Of a stretch of DNA of 31,250 nt, positions 15,855-22,847 are shown in pieces (position 1 is the stretch's first letter; every line of letters begins with the position of its first letter). The stretch is from an uncultured Collinsella sp. (GTDB lineage: Bacteria > Actinomycetota > Coriobacteriia > Coriobacteriales > Coriobacteriaceae). The notes beneath the pieces are model-generated. The model saw nothing but the letters and a program-made list of their open reading frames with translations, searched no databases and was not told the DNA's origin. Location of the stretch: assembly GCA_900541285.1 (NCBI GenBank), contig UQJA01000009.1, positions 1 through 31,250 of the forward strand, written 5' to 3'. The position numbers and the translations under genes are program-made.

Positions 15855-16175
15855 CTAGAGCCCTGCTGGCCAGCGACAGGCGGCCAAGTCGACGTGCATG
15901 GGATCGGTAAACGTCACGCCCTCCCCCGTTAAGAGCTCACGCTGAGCATCGGGGCCGCCAAACGCAAAGCCCTCGCAAATACGGCCATCGGCAAACACCA
16001 CACGATGGCAGGGAATCAGACCAGGGCGCGGATTGCCGTGCAGCGCATAGCCCACATAGCGCGCGCTTCGTGGACGACCGGCGAGCAGCGCCACCTGGCC
16101 GTACGTGGCGACCATCCCCTCGGGAATCTGCTCGACCACCTCGTACACCCGTTCAAAAAAGCCCTCAGACGCCAT
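15855..16175 (-). CDS. Atl1/Ogt-like alkylated-DNA-binding protein with intact cysteine
   Basis: This 106-residue protein is the DNA-binding and active-site domain of O6-alkylguanine repair proteins, without the N-terminal domain of Ogt/Ada. The helix-turn-helix region VATYGQVALLAG and the motif IPCHRVV, with C56 as alkyl-accepting cysteine, are visible. The tail DGRICEGFAFGGPDAQRELL resembles the Atl1 group (COG3695). Known Atl1 proteins mostly carry Trp in place of this Cys and only flag damage for nucleotide excision repair. With Cys it may be a real single-turnover methyltransferase. It is flanked by two copies of the AAAACCACCAC hairpin. Confidence 0.85.
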   Translation of the reverse strand: MASEGFFERVYEVVEQIPEGMVATYGQVALLAGRPRSARYVGYALHGNPRPGLIPCHRVVFADGRICEGFAFGGPDAQRELLTGEGVTFTDPMHVDLAACRWPAGL

Positions 16176-16203
16176 TGCTCACTCCCTTCCACCCGGAAAA
16201 GCA

Positions 16204-16244
16204 TAAACCACCACAAAGGTGCCTGTCCCCTTTGTGGTGGTTTA
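16204..16244. repeat. AAAACCACCAC hairpin repeat, copy 2 (loop reversed)
   Basis: AAACCACCACAAAGG pairs with CCTTTGTGGTGGTTT. The loop TGCCTGTCC is the reverse complement of the loop of copy 1. It lies 13 bases past the degV-family stop. Confidence 0.85.
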
Positions 16245-16255
16245 TGGCAAGTCGG

Positions 16256-17110
16256 TTAATTGGCGGGCTGGAAGAAGGCTACGGCTACGGCGCCGGGACC
16301 TACGTGGGTGCCGATGGTGGCGCCGATAGTGTGGACGGGCAGCTCGCCCTCGGTGTGGCCAGCCCACAGCGCCGCACTGTCATCGATATACTTCTTGAGC
16401 ACCGCGTCCGAAAGGCCCGTATAGCCGAGCGCCAGCGGCATGGAAAAGTCGACGCCGCCCGCCTGCTCGACCTTCTGGTTCAACAAGTTTCGACCGTTTT
16501 TGGAACCGCGCGCCTTGCCCAGCTGCACGATGAGGCCGTCCTCGGCGGCCACGACCGGCTTCACGGTGAGCAGCGTACCCACGGCGCCGGCCGCAGCAGA
16601 CAGACGACCGCCACGCACCAGATACTCCAACGTCTCGAGCAGGCCGATAACCACCACGCGGTCGCGCACGGCCTCGACCGCTGCCGCGATCTGGGCCGCA
16701 CTACGGCCCTCGTCCACCAAGCGCAGCGCATACTCGACCAGCACGCGCTCGCCCAAGGTCACGTTATTGCTGTCCACGACGAACACGTCGCCGCCCGGCG
16801 CCTCGGCAAGTGCCGTACGAGCACTCTGGTTAGTACCCGAAAGCTTGGCGCCCACGGTAATGATCACGGCCTCGTCGCCGGCCTCACGCGCTTCGGCAAT
16901 CGCCTGCGAAAACGCGTACGGGTTGACCTGACCGGTCTTGGGCAGCTCATCGCGCTCCACGAGCATCTCGTAAAAGCGCTGGTGATCGATGTCGACGCCA
17001 TCCATGTACACATCGGTGCCAAAGGTGACGGACAGCGGCAGAACACGCAGAGCGGGATGCTCAGCCGGCGTCATATCGCTCGCGGAATCGGTAATAATAC
17101 GAATGGACAT
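16256..17110 (-). CDS. DegV family fatty-acid-binding protein
   Basis: The 284-residue protein belongs to the DegV/FakB group, which binds a fatty acid and presents it to the kinase FakA for phosphorylation. Its start MSIRIITDSASDM, the KTGQVNP block at about 70, LSGTNQSA at about 105 and the end GTHVGPGAVAVAF are family marks. The ATG at 17110 has GAAAGGA 8 bases upstream; an ATG at 17215 adds 35 unrelated residues. No fakA is in the window, and bacteria often have several FakB paralogues, so the preferred lipid is unknown. It lies downstream of the MarR-type gene on the same strand, with about 120 bases between. Confidence 0.93.
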   Translation of the reverse strand: MSIRIITDSASDMTPAEHPALRVLPLSVTFGTDVYMDGVDIDHQRFYEMLVERDELPKTGQVNPYAFSQAIAEAREAGDEAVIITVGAKLSGTNQSARTALAEAPGGDVFVVDSNNVTLGERVLVEYALRLVDEGRSAAQIAAAVEAVRDRVVVIGLLETLEYLVRGGRLSAAAGAVGTLLTVKPVVAAEDGLIVQLGKARGSKNGRNLLNQKVEQAGGVDFSMPLALGYTGLSDAVLKKYIDDSAALWAGHTEGELPVHTIGATIGTHVGPGAVAVAFFQPAN

Positions 17111-17229
17111 AGCGAATCCTTTCTTGCGCGGACCTCGCGCGGGGAATTTTAACAGCAATGCCCCGGCACGGTATACGCGCTCAAACGGGACTATGCAGTT
17201 GTTAATTGGAAGCAAATGCCTTGGCGGCC

Positions 17230-17679
17230 TTAGATATCGCGCAAGGTGTTGAGAATCGTACGCAGCGACGCATACATCTGCTCGCGCTGCTCCACGCCCA
17301 TGGCCTTACCGGTGGTGTCGAGCACTTCACGAATGATGCGATCGGCCTCGCTCATGCTCTCGCCGCCCAGGGCAGTCAGGCGCACCGGGGCACGGTACTT
17401 GACGGCCGCATCACCCGAGTCATCGACCTCGACGTAGCCGCCCTCCTCCAGATGTGCCAGTGTGCGCGAAACGGCGGCTCGGGTAACGCCGGCCATGCGG
17501 GCGAGGTCGGCGCCAGTCAGGCCGTCCTTGCTGCGCTCAAGATAGTACAGGCACATGACGTCGGAGCCTTTGAGGCCCAGCCTTGCACCTTCGGACGTCT
17601 TGATACGCTGAATCTCCTTGTAGAGGCCGCTGATCAGTCCGACAAAGTCCTCAAAACGTGTCTCGTCGTTCCACTGCAT
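17230..17679 (-). CDS. MarR family transcriptional regulator
   Basis: The product has 149 residues with a winged helix-turn-helix at about 50-100 (LTGADLARMAGVTRAAVSRT, then HLEEGGYVEVDD). N- and C-terminal helices suited to dimer formation flank it. The length fits the MarR family. The ATG at 17679 has GAAAGGCGG 8 bases upstream. It may control itself and the degV-family gene that follows on the same strand; this is inferred from position. I cannot identify the ligand. Confidence 0.88.
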   Translation of the reverse strand: MQWNDETRFEDFVGLISGLYKEIQRIKTSEGARLGLKGSDVMCLYYLERSKDGLTGADLARMAGVTRAAVSRTLAHLEEGGYVEVDDSGDAAVKYRAPVRLTALGGESMSEADRIIREVLDTTGKAMGVEQREQMYASLRTILNTLRDI

Positions 17680-17783
17680 GGTGACGACCGCCTTTCGCTT
17701 ACATGATGCTAACGGGTAAACATCTTAGCCGCATAGGGCAACACCCATACCCAAACATCCTATTCGTTAACTCATCAACATAA

Positions 17784-17822
17784 AAACCACCACAAAGGGG
17801 ACAGGCACCTTTGTGGTGGTTT
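17784..17822. repeat. AAAACCACCAC hairpin repeat, copy 3
   Basis: Same stem and same loop orientation as copy 1. It lies 27 bases past the stop of the B3/B4-domain gene at 17849. Confidence 0.85.
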
Positions 17823-17848
17823 GGAACATCAATGGATTCTAGGCGCCG

Positions 17849-18568
17849 CTACAGCTCCACGCAGGGATTGTCGCGGGTTACAAGCGTCTTAACGACAACC
17901 GTCGCTCCCAGATAGCGCTCAAGCAGCTCGGCCAAGCGATCGATCGCGGCCTGGCAATCCCCCATCCGCTCGGGCTCCACGCACTCAATCGCCAGAAATG
18001 CGTCCGCCGAATCGTCGGACAGCGCCGTGCGAACGCCATCGCGCCAGTTCCAGCAACGGCACACGGCGCCCGCATCATCGATGTAGGCAAGCTCACCGGG
18101 CAGCGTCGGATCATCCGCCTCCTCGCCAAGTGGCAAGAACGCGTCGCCGCCGTTGGTCACCGCCAGGCGCAGATTGCCCTCAATAGCATGCAAATCCTCA
18201 CCGCCAACGGGCAGCGCATAAGTCAACGAAATCGTGTTGTAGATGTCCACCGCCGGCGTGATGTGGCCGACCGGTTTGCCTTTGAGCACGCGCTTGAGCA
18301 GGTTCTCAACTGAGCAACGTGCGCCCTTCTTGGTCTTGAACAGGCGATACGCCTCGCGCCATGCCTTAACCGGCGCGTTCTCGCTGATAGTATCGCTGGC
18401 CAGATGACGCTCCGCGTCGATATTGGCGCGGTCGAGCAACGCCGCAATCGCATCCACGTCCTCCTGGGGAATCTGAGCCGCGGGCTTCATGCCCTTCACA
18501 ACCACAACACCGACCGCTGCCCGCGGAAACAGCTCCCAGAATGAATCCTCGGCAATAAAGCTCTTCAT
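17849..18568 (-). CDS. B3/B4 domain protein (PheRS beta-like, COG3382)
   Basis: This 239-residue protein matches stand-alone B3/B4 domains found in the beta subunit of phenylalanyl-tRNA synthetase. Segments such as ENLLKRVLKGKPVGHITPAV, DIYNTISLTYALPVGGEDL and GELAYIDDAGAVCRCWNWRD are typical. Such free-standing domains are thought to bind tRNA or amino acids and some may edit mischarged tRNA; the role here is unproven. The ATG at 18568 has AAGGGAG 6 bases upstream. The ATG at 18583 overlaps that site and is less likely. The gene is monocistronic, between a terminator upstream and a repeat hairpin downstream. Confidence 0.82.
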   Translation of the reverse strand: MKSFIAEDSFWELFPRAAVGVVVVKGMKPAAQIPQEDVDAIAALLDRANIDAERHLASDTISENAPVKAWREAYRLFKTKKGARCSVENLLKRVLKGKPVGHITPAVDIYNTISLTYALPVGGEDLHAIEGNLRLAVTNGGDAFLPLGEEADDPTLPGELAYIDDAGAVCRCWNWRDGVRTALSDDSADAFLAIECVEPERMGDCQAAIDRLAELLERYLGATVVVKTLVTRDNPCVEL

Positions 18569-18611
18569 ATGCTCTCCCTTCATAGCGTGCGCCCGAGCGA
18601 GGGCGCCTAAA

Positions 18612-18670
18612 CAAAAAGCGCCCTCACAGCGGCCACCTTCAAAGTCCTACGGTGCCGCCACAAGAGCGCT
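18612..18670 (-). terminator. Terminator-like hairpin between pckA and the B3/B4 gene
   Basis: On the minus strand AGCGC...GGCGGC pairs with GGCCGC...GGGCGCT in two stacked stems, followed by TTTTTGTTT. It sits 125 bases beyond the pckA stop, after repeat copy 4. It could end a read-through transcript or a short RNA. The palindrome GTCCCC/GGGGAC at 18678-18699 lies next to it. Confidence 0.65.
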
Positions 18671-18739
18671 TACGCTGTCCCCATCCGGAGAAGGGGACGA
18701 TATGTCAGGCGTATTGTAACCCGAGTCTTCCGCGCGAGC

Positions 18740-18779
18740 AAAACCACCATAAAGGTGCCTACCCCTTTGTGGTGGTTTT
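18740..18779. repeat. AAAACCACCAC hairpin repeat, copy 4 (diverged)
   Basis: AAAACCACCATAAAGG pairs with CCTTTGTGGTGGTTTT; the single change gives a T·G wobble on the plus strand. The loop orientation is as in copy 2. It lies 16 bases past the pckA stop. Confidence 0.85.
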
Positions 18780-18794
18780 GGGTCCAAGGCGACG

Positions 18795-20465
18795 CTAGTG
18801 GCGGAGTCCCAGCAGGCCGCGGCCGCGATGACGGGCCTCGGCGGGCACCTGGGCGTGCGGGCCGGCGGCCTTGACGGACTCGGGCAGGTGCGAGTACTTC
18901 TTCTCGAAGTTCTCCTCGAACATCACCGCCAGGTTGTGCGCTGCCTCGTCGTAGCGCGCGGTGCTCTGCCAGTACTGGCGCGGCACCAGGATGCCGTCGG
19001 GCACGCCGTGGCACGTGGTGGGAATGTCGACGTTAAAGATATCGTCGTGCACAAATTCGCTGTCCTCGATGGTACCGTCGAGGGCGCGAGCGACCAGTGA
19101 GCGCGTGTAGGCCAGCTCGATGCGATGGCCCACGCCATAACCGCCGCCAATCCAGCCGGTGTTGACCAGGTAGACGCGCGTGCGGCCGTCGGCGATGCGC
19201 TCGCCGAGCATCTTAGCGTAGACCATGGGGTCGAGCGGCATAAACGGCTCTCCGAACAGCGAGGAGAACGTGGGCGTGGGCTCGGTGACGCCGACCTCGG
19301 TGCCGGGGATCTTGGCCGTAAAGCCCGTCACAAAGTGATACATGGCGGCATCGGCCGTCAGGCGTGAGATGGGCGGCAACACGCCAAAGGCGTCGCAGGT
19401 CAGGAACAGCACGACGCTCGGAGTGGTGCCCATGCCCTTGGTCCACGCGTTGGGAATGTGCTCGACGGGATAGGCCACGCGCGTGTTGTGCGTGATAGAA
19501 ATATCATCGTAGTTGGGCTTGCGGTTCTCGTCGAGCACCACGTTTTCGCAGATTGCGCCAAAGCGAACGGCGTTGAAGATCTCGGGCTCGTGGAAGGCGT
19601 CCAGTCCCTCGCATTTGGCGTAGCAGCCACCCTCGATGTTGAAGATGCCCATGTCGGACCAACCGTGCTCGTCGTCGCCGATCAGCAGGCGCGTGGGATT
19701 GGCCGAAAGCGTGGTCTTGCCGGTGCCGGACAGGCCAAAGAACACGGCGGTCTCGTGCGTGACGGGATCCATGCTGGCCGAGCAATGCATAGGCAGAACG
19801 TCGTCCTCGACGGGCAGCAAGTAATTCATGACGCTGAAGATCGACTTTTTAATCTCGCCGGAGTAGCCGGTGCCGGCGACCAGAATCACGCGTTCCTGGA
19901 AGTTGATGACCACGGCGGCGCTGGAGTTGAGGCCCTTGATGGCAGGGTCGCACTGGTAGCCAGGTGCCGCGAGCACGCAGAAGTCGGGCTCGCCGGTGCG
20001 CGCGATTTCGCGGGCGAGCGGACGGGCGAGCATTTGCTTAATGAAGAGCGCCTGACTCGCGCGCTCGCAGGCAACAAGCAGTCGGCGCGTGTGATTACGA
20101 TCGGCACCAGCCATGCCGCGGGTGACGAACACATCGCGCTCGTTGAGATAATCGACGACACCGGCCTTGATAGCCTCGTAGCTCTCAATCGATAGCGGAC
20201 GGTTGACGGCGCCCCAGGCAATCTTGTCGTGCACGTCGGGCGTGTCAACGATGAAGCGGTCATTGGGAGAACGACCAGTGCGCTCCCCCGTCTCGATCAC
20301 CAGTGCGCCGTTGGAGGCCATGCGGCCTTCGTTACGGCGGATGGCATGCTCGACGAGCTCGGCTGCCGGCAGGTCAACCAGCAGGCGGGGCTGGTTCTCG
20401 GCGGGGTCTTCGACCAGCGTAATGCCAAAGTTGGACAGAACTTCTGCAGGGGTAACACCAGGCAT
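18795..20465 (-). CDS. pckA: ATP-dependent phosphoenolpyruvate carboxykinase
   Basis: The 556-residue enzyme interconverts oxaloacetate plus ATP with PEP, CO2 and ADP. In fermenting gut bacteria it often runs toward oxaloacetate, fixing CO2. The P-loop GLSGTGKT is at 244-251, the metal-binding stretch DDEHGW at 264-269, the substrate lysine region YSGEIKKS at 201-208 and GIFNIEGGCYAKC at 273-285. These mark the ATP form, not the GTP form. The ATG at 20465 has AAAGGAGG 4 bases upstream, the strongest ribosome binding site in the window. An ATG at 20579 adds 38 unrelated residues. The length is slightly above the usual 530-540, owing to an Arg/Gly-rich C-terminal tail. Confidence 0.97.
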   Translation of the reverse strand: MPGVTPAEVLSNFGITLVEDPAENQPRLLVDLPAAELVEHAIRRNEGRMASNGALVIETGERTGRSPNDRFIVDTPDVHDKIAWGAVNRPLSIESYEAIKAGVVDYLNERDVFVTRGMAGADRNHTRRLLVACERASQALFIKQMLARPLAREIARTGEPDFCVLAAPGYQCDPAIKGLNSSAAVVINFQERVILVAGTGYSGEIKKSIFSVMNYLLPVEDDVLPMHCSASMDPVTHETAVFFGLSGTGKTTLSANPTRLLIGDDEHGWSDMGIFNIEGGCYAKCEGLDAFHEPEIFNAVRFGAICENVVLDENRKPNYDDISITHNTRVAYPVEHIPNAWTKGMGTTPSVVLFLTCDAFGVLPPISRLTADAAMYHFVTGFTAKIPGTEVGVTEPTPTFSSLFGEPFMPLDPMVYAKMLGERIADGRTRVYLVNTGWIGGGYGVGHRIELAYTRSLVARALDGTIEDSEFVHDDIFNVDIPTTCHGVPDGILVPRQYWQSTARYDEAAHNLAVMFEENFEKKYSHLPESVKAAGPHAQVPAEARHRGRGLLGLRH

Positions 20466-20604
20466 GGGGCCTCCTTTAAAAACGCGACACGTGGACGCGG
20501 CGCGCACTTTACTCACGTAAAGCCCGTTGTACCCGATATGCAAAAACGTTTTTGCGGCAACGGCGAAGCGCCCGCTCAACGGTCAAAAATCGCACGCAAG
20601 CGGC

Positions 20605-20646
20605 CTAGTCATTGGGGACGCTTTTAAACGACTAGTCATTGGGGAC
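20605..20646. repeat. Direct repeat CTAGTCATTGGGGAC x2
   Basis: Two exact 15-base copies begin at 20605 and 20632, a 27-base period. The second overlaps the left arm of the adjoining hairpin. Confidence 0.8.
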
Positions 20647-20681
20647 ACTCTTGAACAGACAACATTCAAGGAGTGTCCCCA
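20640..20681. repeat. Hairpin TGGGGACACTC
   Basis: TGGGGACACTCTTGAA pairs with TTCAAGGAGTGTCCCCA, 16 bp with a single bulged base, over CAGACAACA. Confidence 0.8.
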
Positions 20682-20684
20682 GAT

Positions 20685-20744
20685 GCCGGCACTTAGGGAC
20701 GTTCCCAAAGTGCCGGCACATAAAGAACGTCCCTAAGTGCCGAC
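20685..20744. repeat. Nested palindrome of the GAACGTCCC-AAGTGCCG family
   Basis: GCCGGCACTTAGGGACGTTC (20685-20704) and GAACGTCCCTAAGTGCCGAC (20725-20744) are inverse complements at 19 of 20 positions. The spacer holds another palindrome, GTGCCGGCAC (20710-20719). A related single copy is at 7864-7882. Confidence 0.8.
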
Positions 20745-20844
20745 TACTGAATGGCGCCGCCGAAATTATCGAACAATCCGTTCAAAAACACGAGCGAACA
20801 CCGTCGCGTCTATACTAGAGCGCAGCAATAGAAAGGACCCCGCT

Positions 20845-22428
20845 TTGAGCATCACGCTCCCCGATAGCATTCGCCGCGCCATCGCCCGCCGCAACGGCAT
20901 CTCCAACCCCGCTGTATCAAAAGACGGCGCCGCGAAGGCCCAGGGCGGCCGCATCGAGAACGGTCTCTTCCCTGCCTCCCACACGGCCGAAGAGCTCGCA
21001 CGCATCCAGGAGCTGAGTCAGCGCAACGCCGGCGGCCCCGACAGCAGCCAGGCCACGCGCCGTCGCCGGCGCGAACACGATCGGGAGCCCGGCCCCGTTC
21101 GCCGCATGGTCAACGCTTGGTGGAACCGTCTGCTCGGCGCCGTCTACGGCGGCGGCTTCTCCATGCAGGAAGCGGAATACGAGGAGCACGCCACCAGTCG
21201 CGACTATCTTTGGAACACCCTCGGCACCGCCGTGTGGGGCTTGGCGTTTCCGCTGCTCACCATCGTGTCTACGCAGCTCGTGGGCGCAGAAGAAGCAGGC
21301 AAATTCTCCATCGCCTTTGTCACCGGCACGCTCATCATGATCGCGTGCAACTACGGCGTGCGCAATTTCCAGGTCTCGGATATCGACGAGAAGACGTCCT
21401 TTGCCTCCTACCAGCTCAACCGCTGGCTTTGCGGAGCGCTCGCCCTAGGCTGCGGCCTCATGTACAGCAGCGCCCGCGGCTATGACGCGCAAATGGCGAC
21501 GATCGGCTTGGGCGTCTACCTGTATAAGGTCATCGACGGCGTCGCCGACGTGTACGAAGGCCGCCTGCAGCAGGCCGACAAGCTCTACCTGGCTGGCATG
21601 AGCCAAACACTACGTTCCGCCGGCGTCATGGCGGTCTTCAGCGTGGCGCTGTTCCTCACGCGCAGCATGCCCATCGCGGCCATGGCCATGGGCATCGCCG
21701 CGATCGCCTCGCTCGTGCTGGTCACCGCGCCGCTCGCCCTGCTCGAGACCGAAAAATCGCGCCGCGTGAGCCTGCGCGAGGTCGGCCACCTGTTTGTCCA
21801 GTGCGCTCCGCTCTTTGGTGCATTGTTCCTATTCAACCTTATCGAGAGCATGCCCAAATTTGTGATGGAAGGCACACTGGCCTACAAATACCAGCTGTAC
21901 TTTAATGCCCTGTTTTTTCCAGCCCAGGCTATTCTGTTGAGCATTGGATTTGTCTATAAACCGCAGCTCCTGCGCTTGTCGAGCATTTGGGCTAATCCTC
22001 GCAAGCGTCGTCGCTTTGACCTGATTATTGTTGCCGTTATGGCGCTGATCGTGGTCATCACCGGCGTGTGCGCCGCATTTATGGCAGGTCCCGGTATTCC
22101 CCTCATGAGCTTTATGTACGGTCTCAGCTTTGAGCGCTACCGTACGCTGGCGCTGCTGATGGTCGTCGCCGGCGGCGTCACCGCGGCCATCGATTTTATC
22201 TACGCCATCATCACGGTGCTGCGCCATGCCGGCGACGCCACCAAGGTCTACCTGATCTGCTTCGCCGTAAGCGTGGTGCTGCCGGTGATTCTAATCAATC
22301 TGCTCGGCCTGATGGGCGCCGTCGTGAGCTACCTAGCCATCATGGCCCTACTGCTGGTACTGTTGATTATCGAGTACGCCCATATCCGCCAACGCATCGA
22401 ACGCGACCGCAACCCATACGGCGCCTAA
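20845..22428 (+). CDS. Polysaccharide flippase-like membrane protein (MOP superfamily)
   Basis: This 527-residue protein has a charged, Arg-rich cytoplasmic N-terminal region of about 100 residues. It is followed by a polytopic part with about 12 hydrophobic spans, in the pattern of Wzx/PST flippases that move lipid-linked sugars across the membrane. The TTG at 20845 is chosen as start, with AGAAAGGA 7 bases upstream; frames reaching further upstream run into the palindromic repeats. No glycosyltransferase cluster is next to it, so its substrate is unknown. The long Arg/Gln-rich N-terminal extension is unusual for the family. Confidence 0.78.
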   Translation: MSITLPDSIRRAIARRNGISNPAVSKDGAAKAQGGRIENGLFPASHTAEELARIQELSQRNAGGPDSSQATRRRRREHDREPGPVRRMVNAWWNRLLGAVYGGGFSMQEAEYEEHATSRDYLWNTLGTAVWGLAFPLLTIVSTQLVGAEEAGKFSIAFVTGTLIMIACNYGVRNFQVSDIDEKTSFASYQLNRWLCGALALGCGLMYSSARGYDAQMATIGLGVYLYKVIDGVADVYEGRLQQADKLYLAGMSQTLRSAGVMAVFSVALFLTRSMPIAAMAMGIAAIASLVLVTAPLALLETEKSRRVSLREVGHLFVQCAPLFGALFLFNLIESMPKFVMEGTLAYKYQLYFNALFFPAQAILLSIGFVYKPQLLRLSSIWANPRKRRRFDLIIVAVMALIVVITGVCAAFMAGPGIPLMSFMYGLSFERYRTLALLMVVAGGVTAAIDFIYAIITVLRHAGDATKVYLICFAVSVVLPVILINLLGLMGAVVSYLAIMALLLVLLIIEYAHIRQRIERDRNPYGA

Positions 22429-22509
22429 TTAGCTGCCCCCGGTAACCGGAGTTTGCGATGGAATCACCCCAGTTGGGGTCTCGGTGCGAACAATAAGCAT
22501 CACGCAAAA

Positions 22510-22632
22510 CTAAGTGAGTAGCCTTTTACCGAATCCCCGACCACACCGACAAAGCACAAGTCTGTGACCTGCGGTTTTATAGAGGCAAATATGTTGGGTG
22601 CTCGGCATTTCCAAAAAAGTCTACTCACTTAG
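22510..22632. repeat. 123-bp unit with 12-bp terminal inverted repeats (MITE-like)
   Basis: CTAAGTGAGTAG (22510-22521) and CTACTCACTTAG (22621-22632) are perfect inverse complements. Next inside, GCCTTTT and AAAAAAG are partly complementary. The 87-base core codes for nothing obvious. No target-site duplication is clear. It could be a small non-autonomous element or a structured RNA. Confidence 0.55.
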
Positions 22633-22647
22633 CCAGCGAGCAGCCAA

Positions 22648-22680
22648 ATGATTATTGAATCCCCGTCCCAGAATAATCAT
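22648..22680. repeat. Palindromic repeat, CGATGATT family, copy 2
   Basis: ATGATTATT and AATAATCAT form a perfect 9-bp stem over GAATCCCCGTCCCAG. Loop and stem closely match the unit at 11540-11576. Confidence 0.75.
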
Positions 22681-22703
22681 CGATGTTTTGGCATCGACAG
22701 CGA

Positions 22704-22803
22704 GCAGCCTCGAAGTGCCCCAGGTTGGCGCGAAAGAGGAGCGACGCGTACTTCTGTACGCGAGCGACGGTTTGAGCGACAAGATGGGGTGCTTCGGGGC
22801 TGC
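22704..22803 (+). ncRNA. 100-nt hairpin element, structured on the plus strand
   Basis: The outer arms 22704-22722 and 22785-22803 are 19 bases each. They pair along their full length in RNA on the plus strand, with three G·U pairs; the other strand would have A·C mismatches at these places. Inside sits CGCGTAC-TTCT-GTACGCG (22745-22762). No gene is encoded. Its promoter and role are unknown. Confidence 0.5.
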
Positions 22804-22818
22804 GCAGCGTCAACGTGA

Positions 22819-22840
22819 CCGCCGTTCGGTAGAACGGCGG
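22819..22840. terminator. Hairpin after the metallophosphatase gene
   Basis: CCGCCGTTC and GAACGGCGG form a perfect 9-bp stem over GGTA. It starts 7 bases past the minus-strand stop. No T-tract follows, so its strength as a terminator is doubtful. Confidence 0.5.
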
Positions 22841-22847
22841 AACAAGG

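Larger units (their letters stand above)
20466..20844. other. Gene-free divergent region rich in repeats
   Basis: Between pckA and the flippase gene lie a 15-bp direct repeat (20605-20619 and 20632-20646) and two hairpins (20640-20681 and 20685-20744). A TATACT hexamer at 20811-20816 is probably the -10 of the flippase gene; no good -35 is seen. Confidence 0.65.
22429..22847. other. Gene-free repeat cluster
   Basis: Downstream of the flippase gene are small palindromes CCGG-TAA-CCGG and ACCCCAGTTGGGGT (22438-22483). Then come a 123-bp unit with 12-bp inverted ends (22510-22632), a CGATGATT-family hairpin (22648-22680), a 100-base hairpin (22704-22803) and a 9-bp hairpin (22819-22840). CAGCGAGCAGCC is repeated directly at 22634-22645 and 22698-22709. 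No reading frame is convincing. Confidence 0.65.

Noticed and set aside
15798..18779. CRISPR array
   Set aside because: The four similar units are palindromic, spaced hundreds to over a thousand bases apart, and sit at gene ends. There is no regular repeat-spacer pattern or cas gene.
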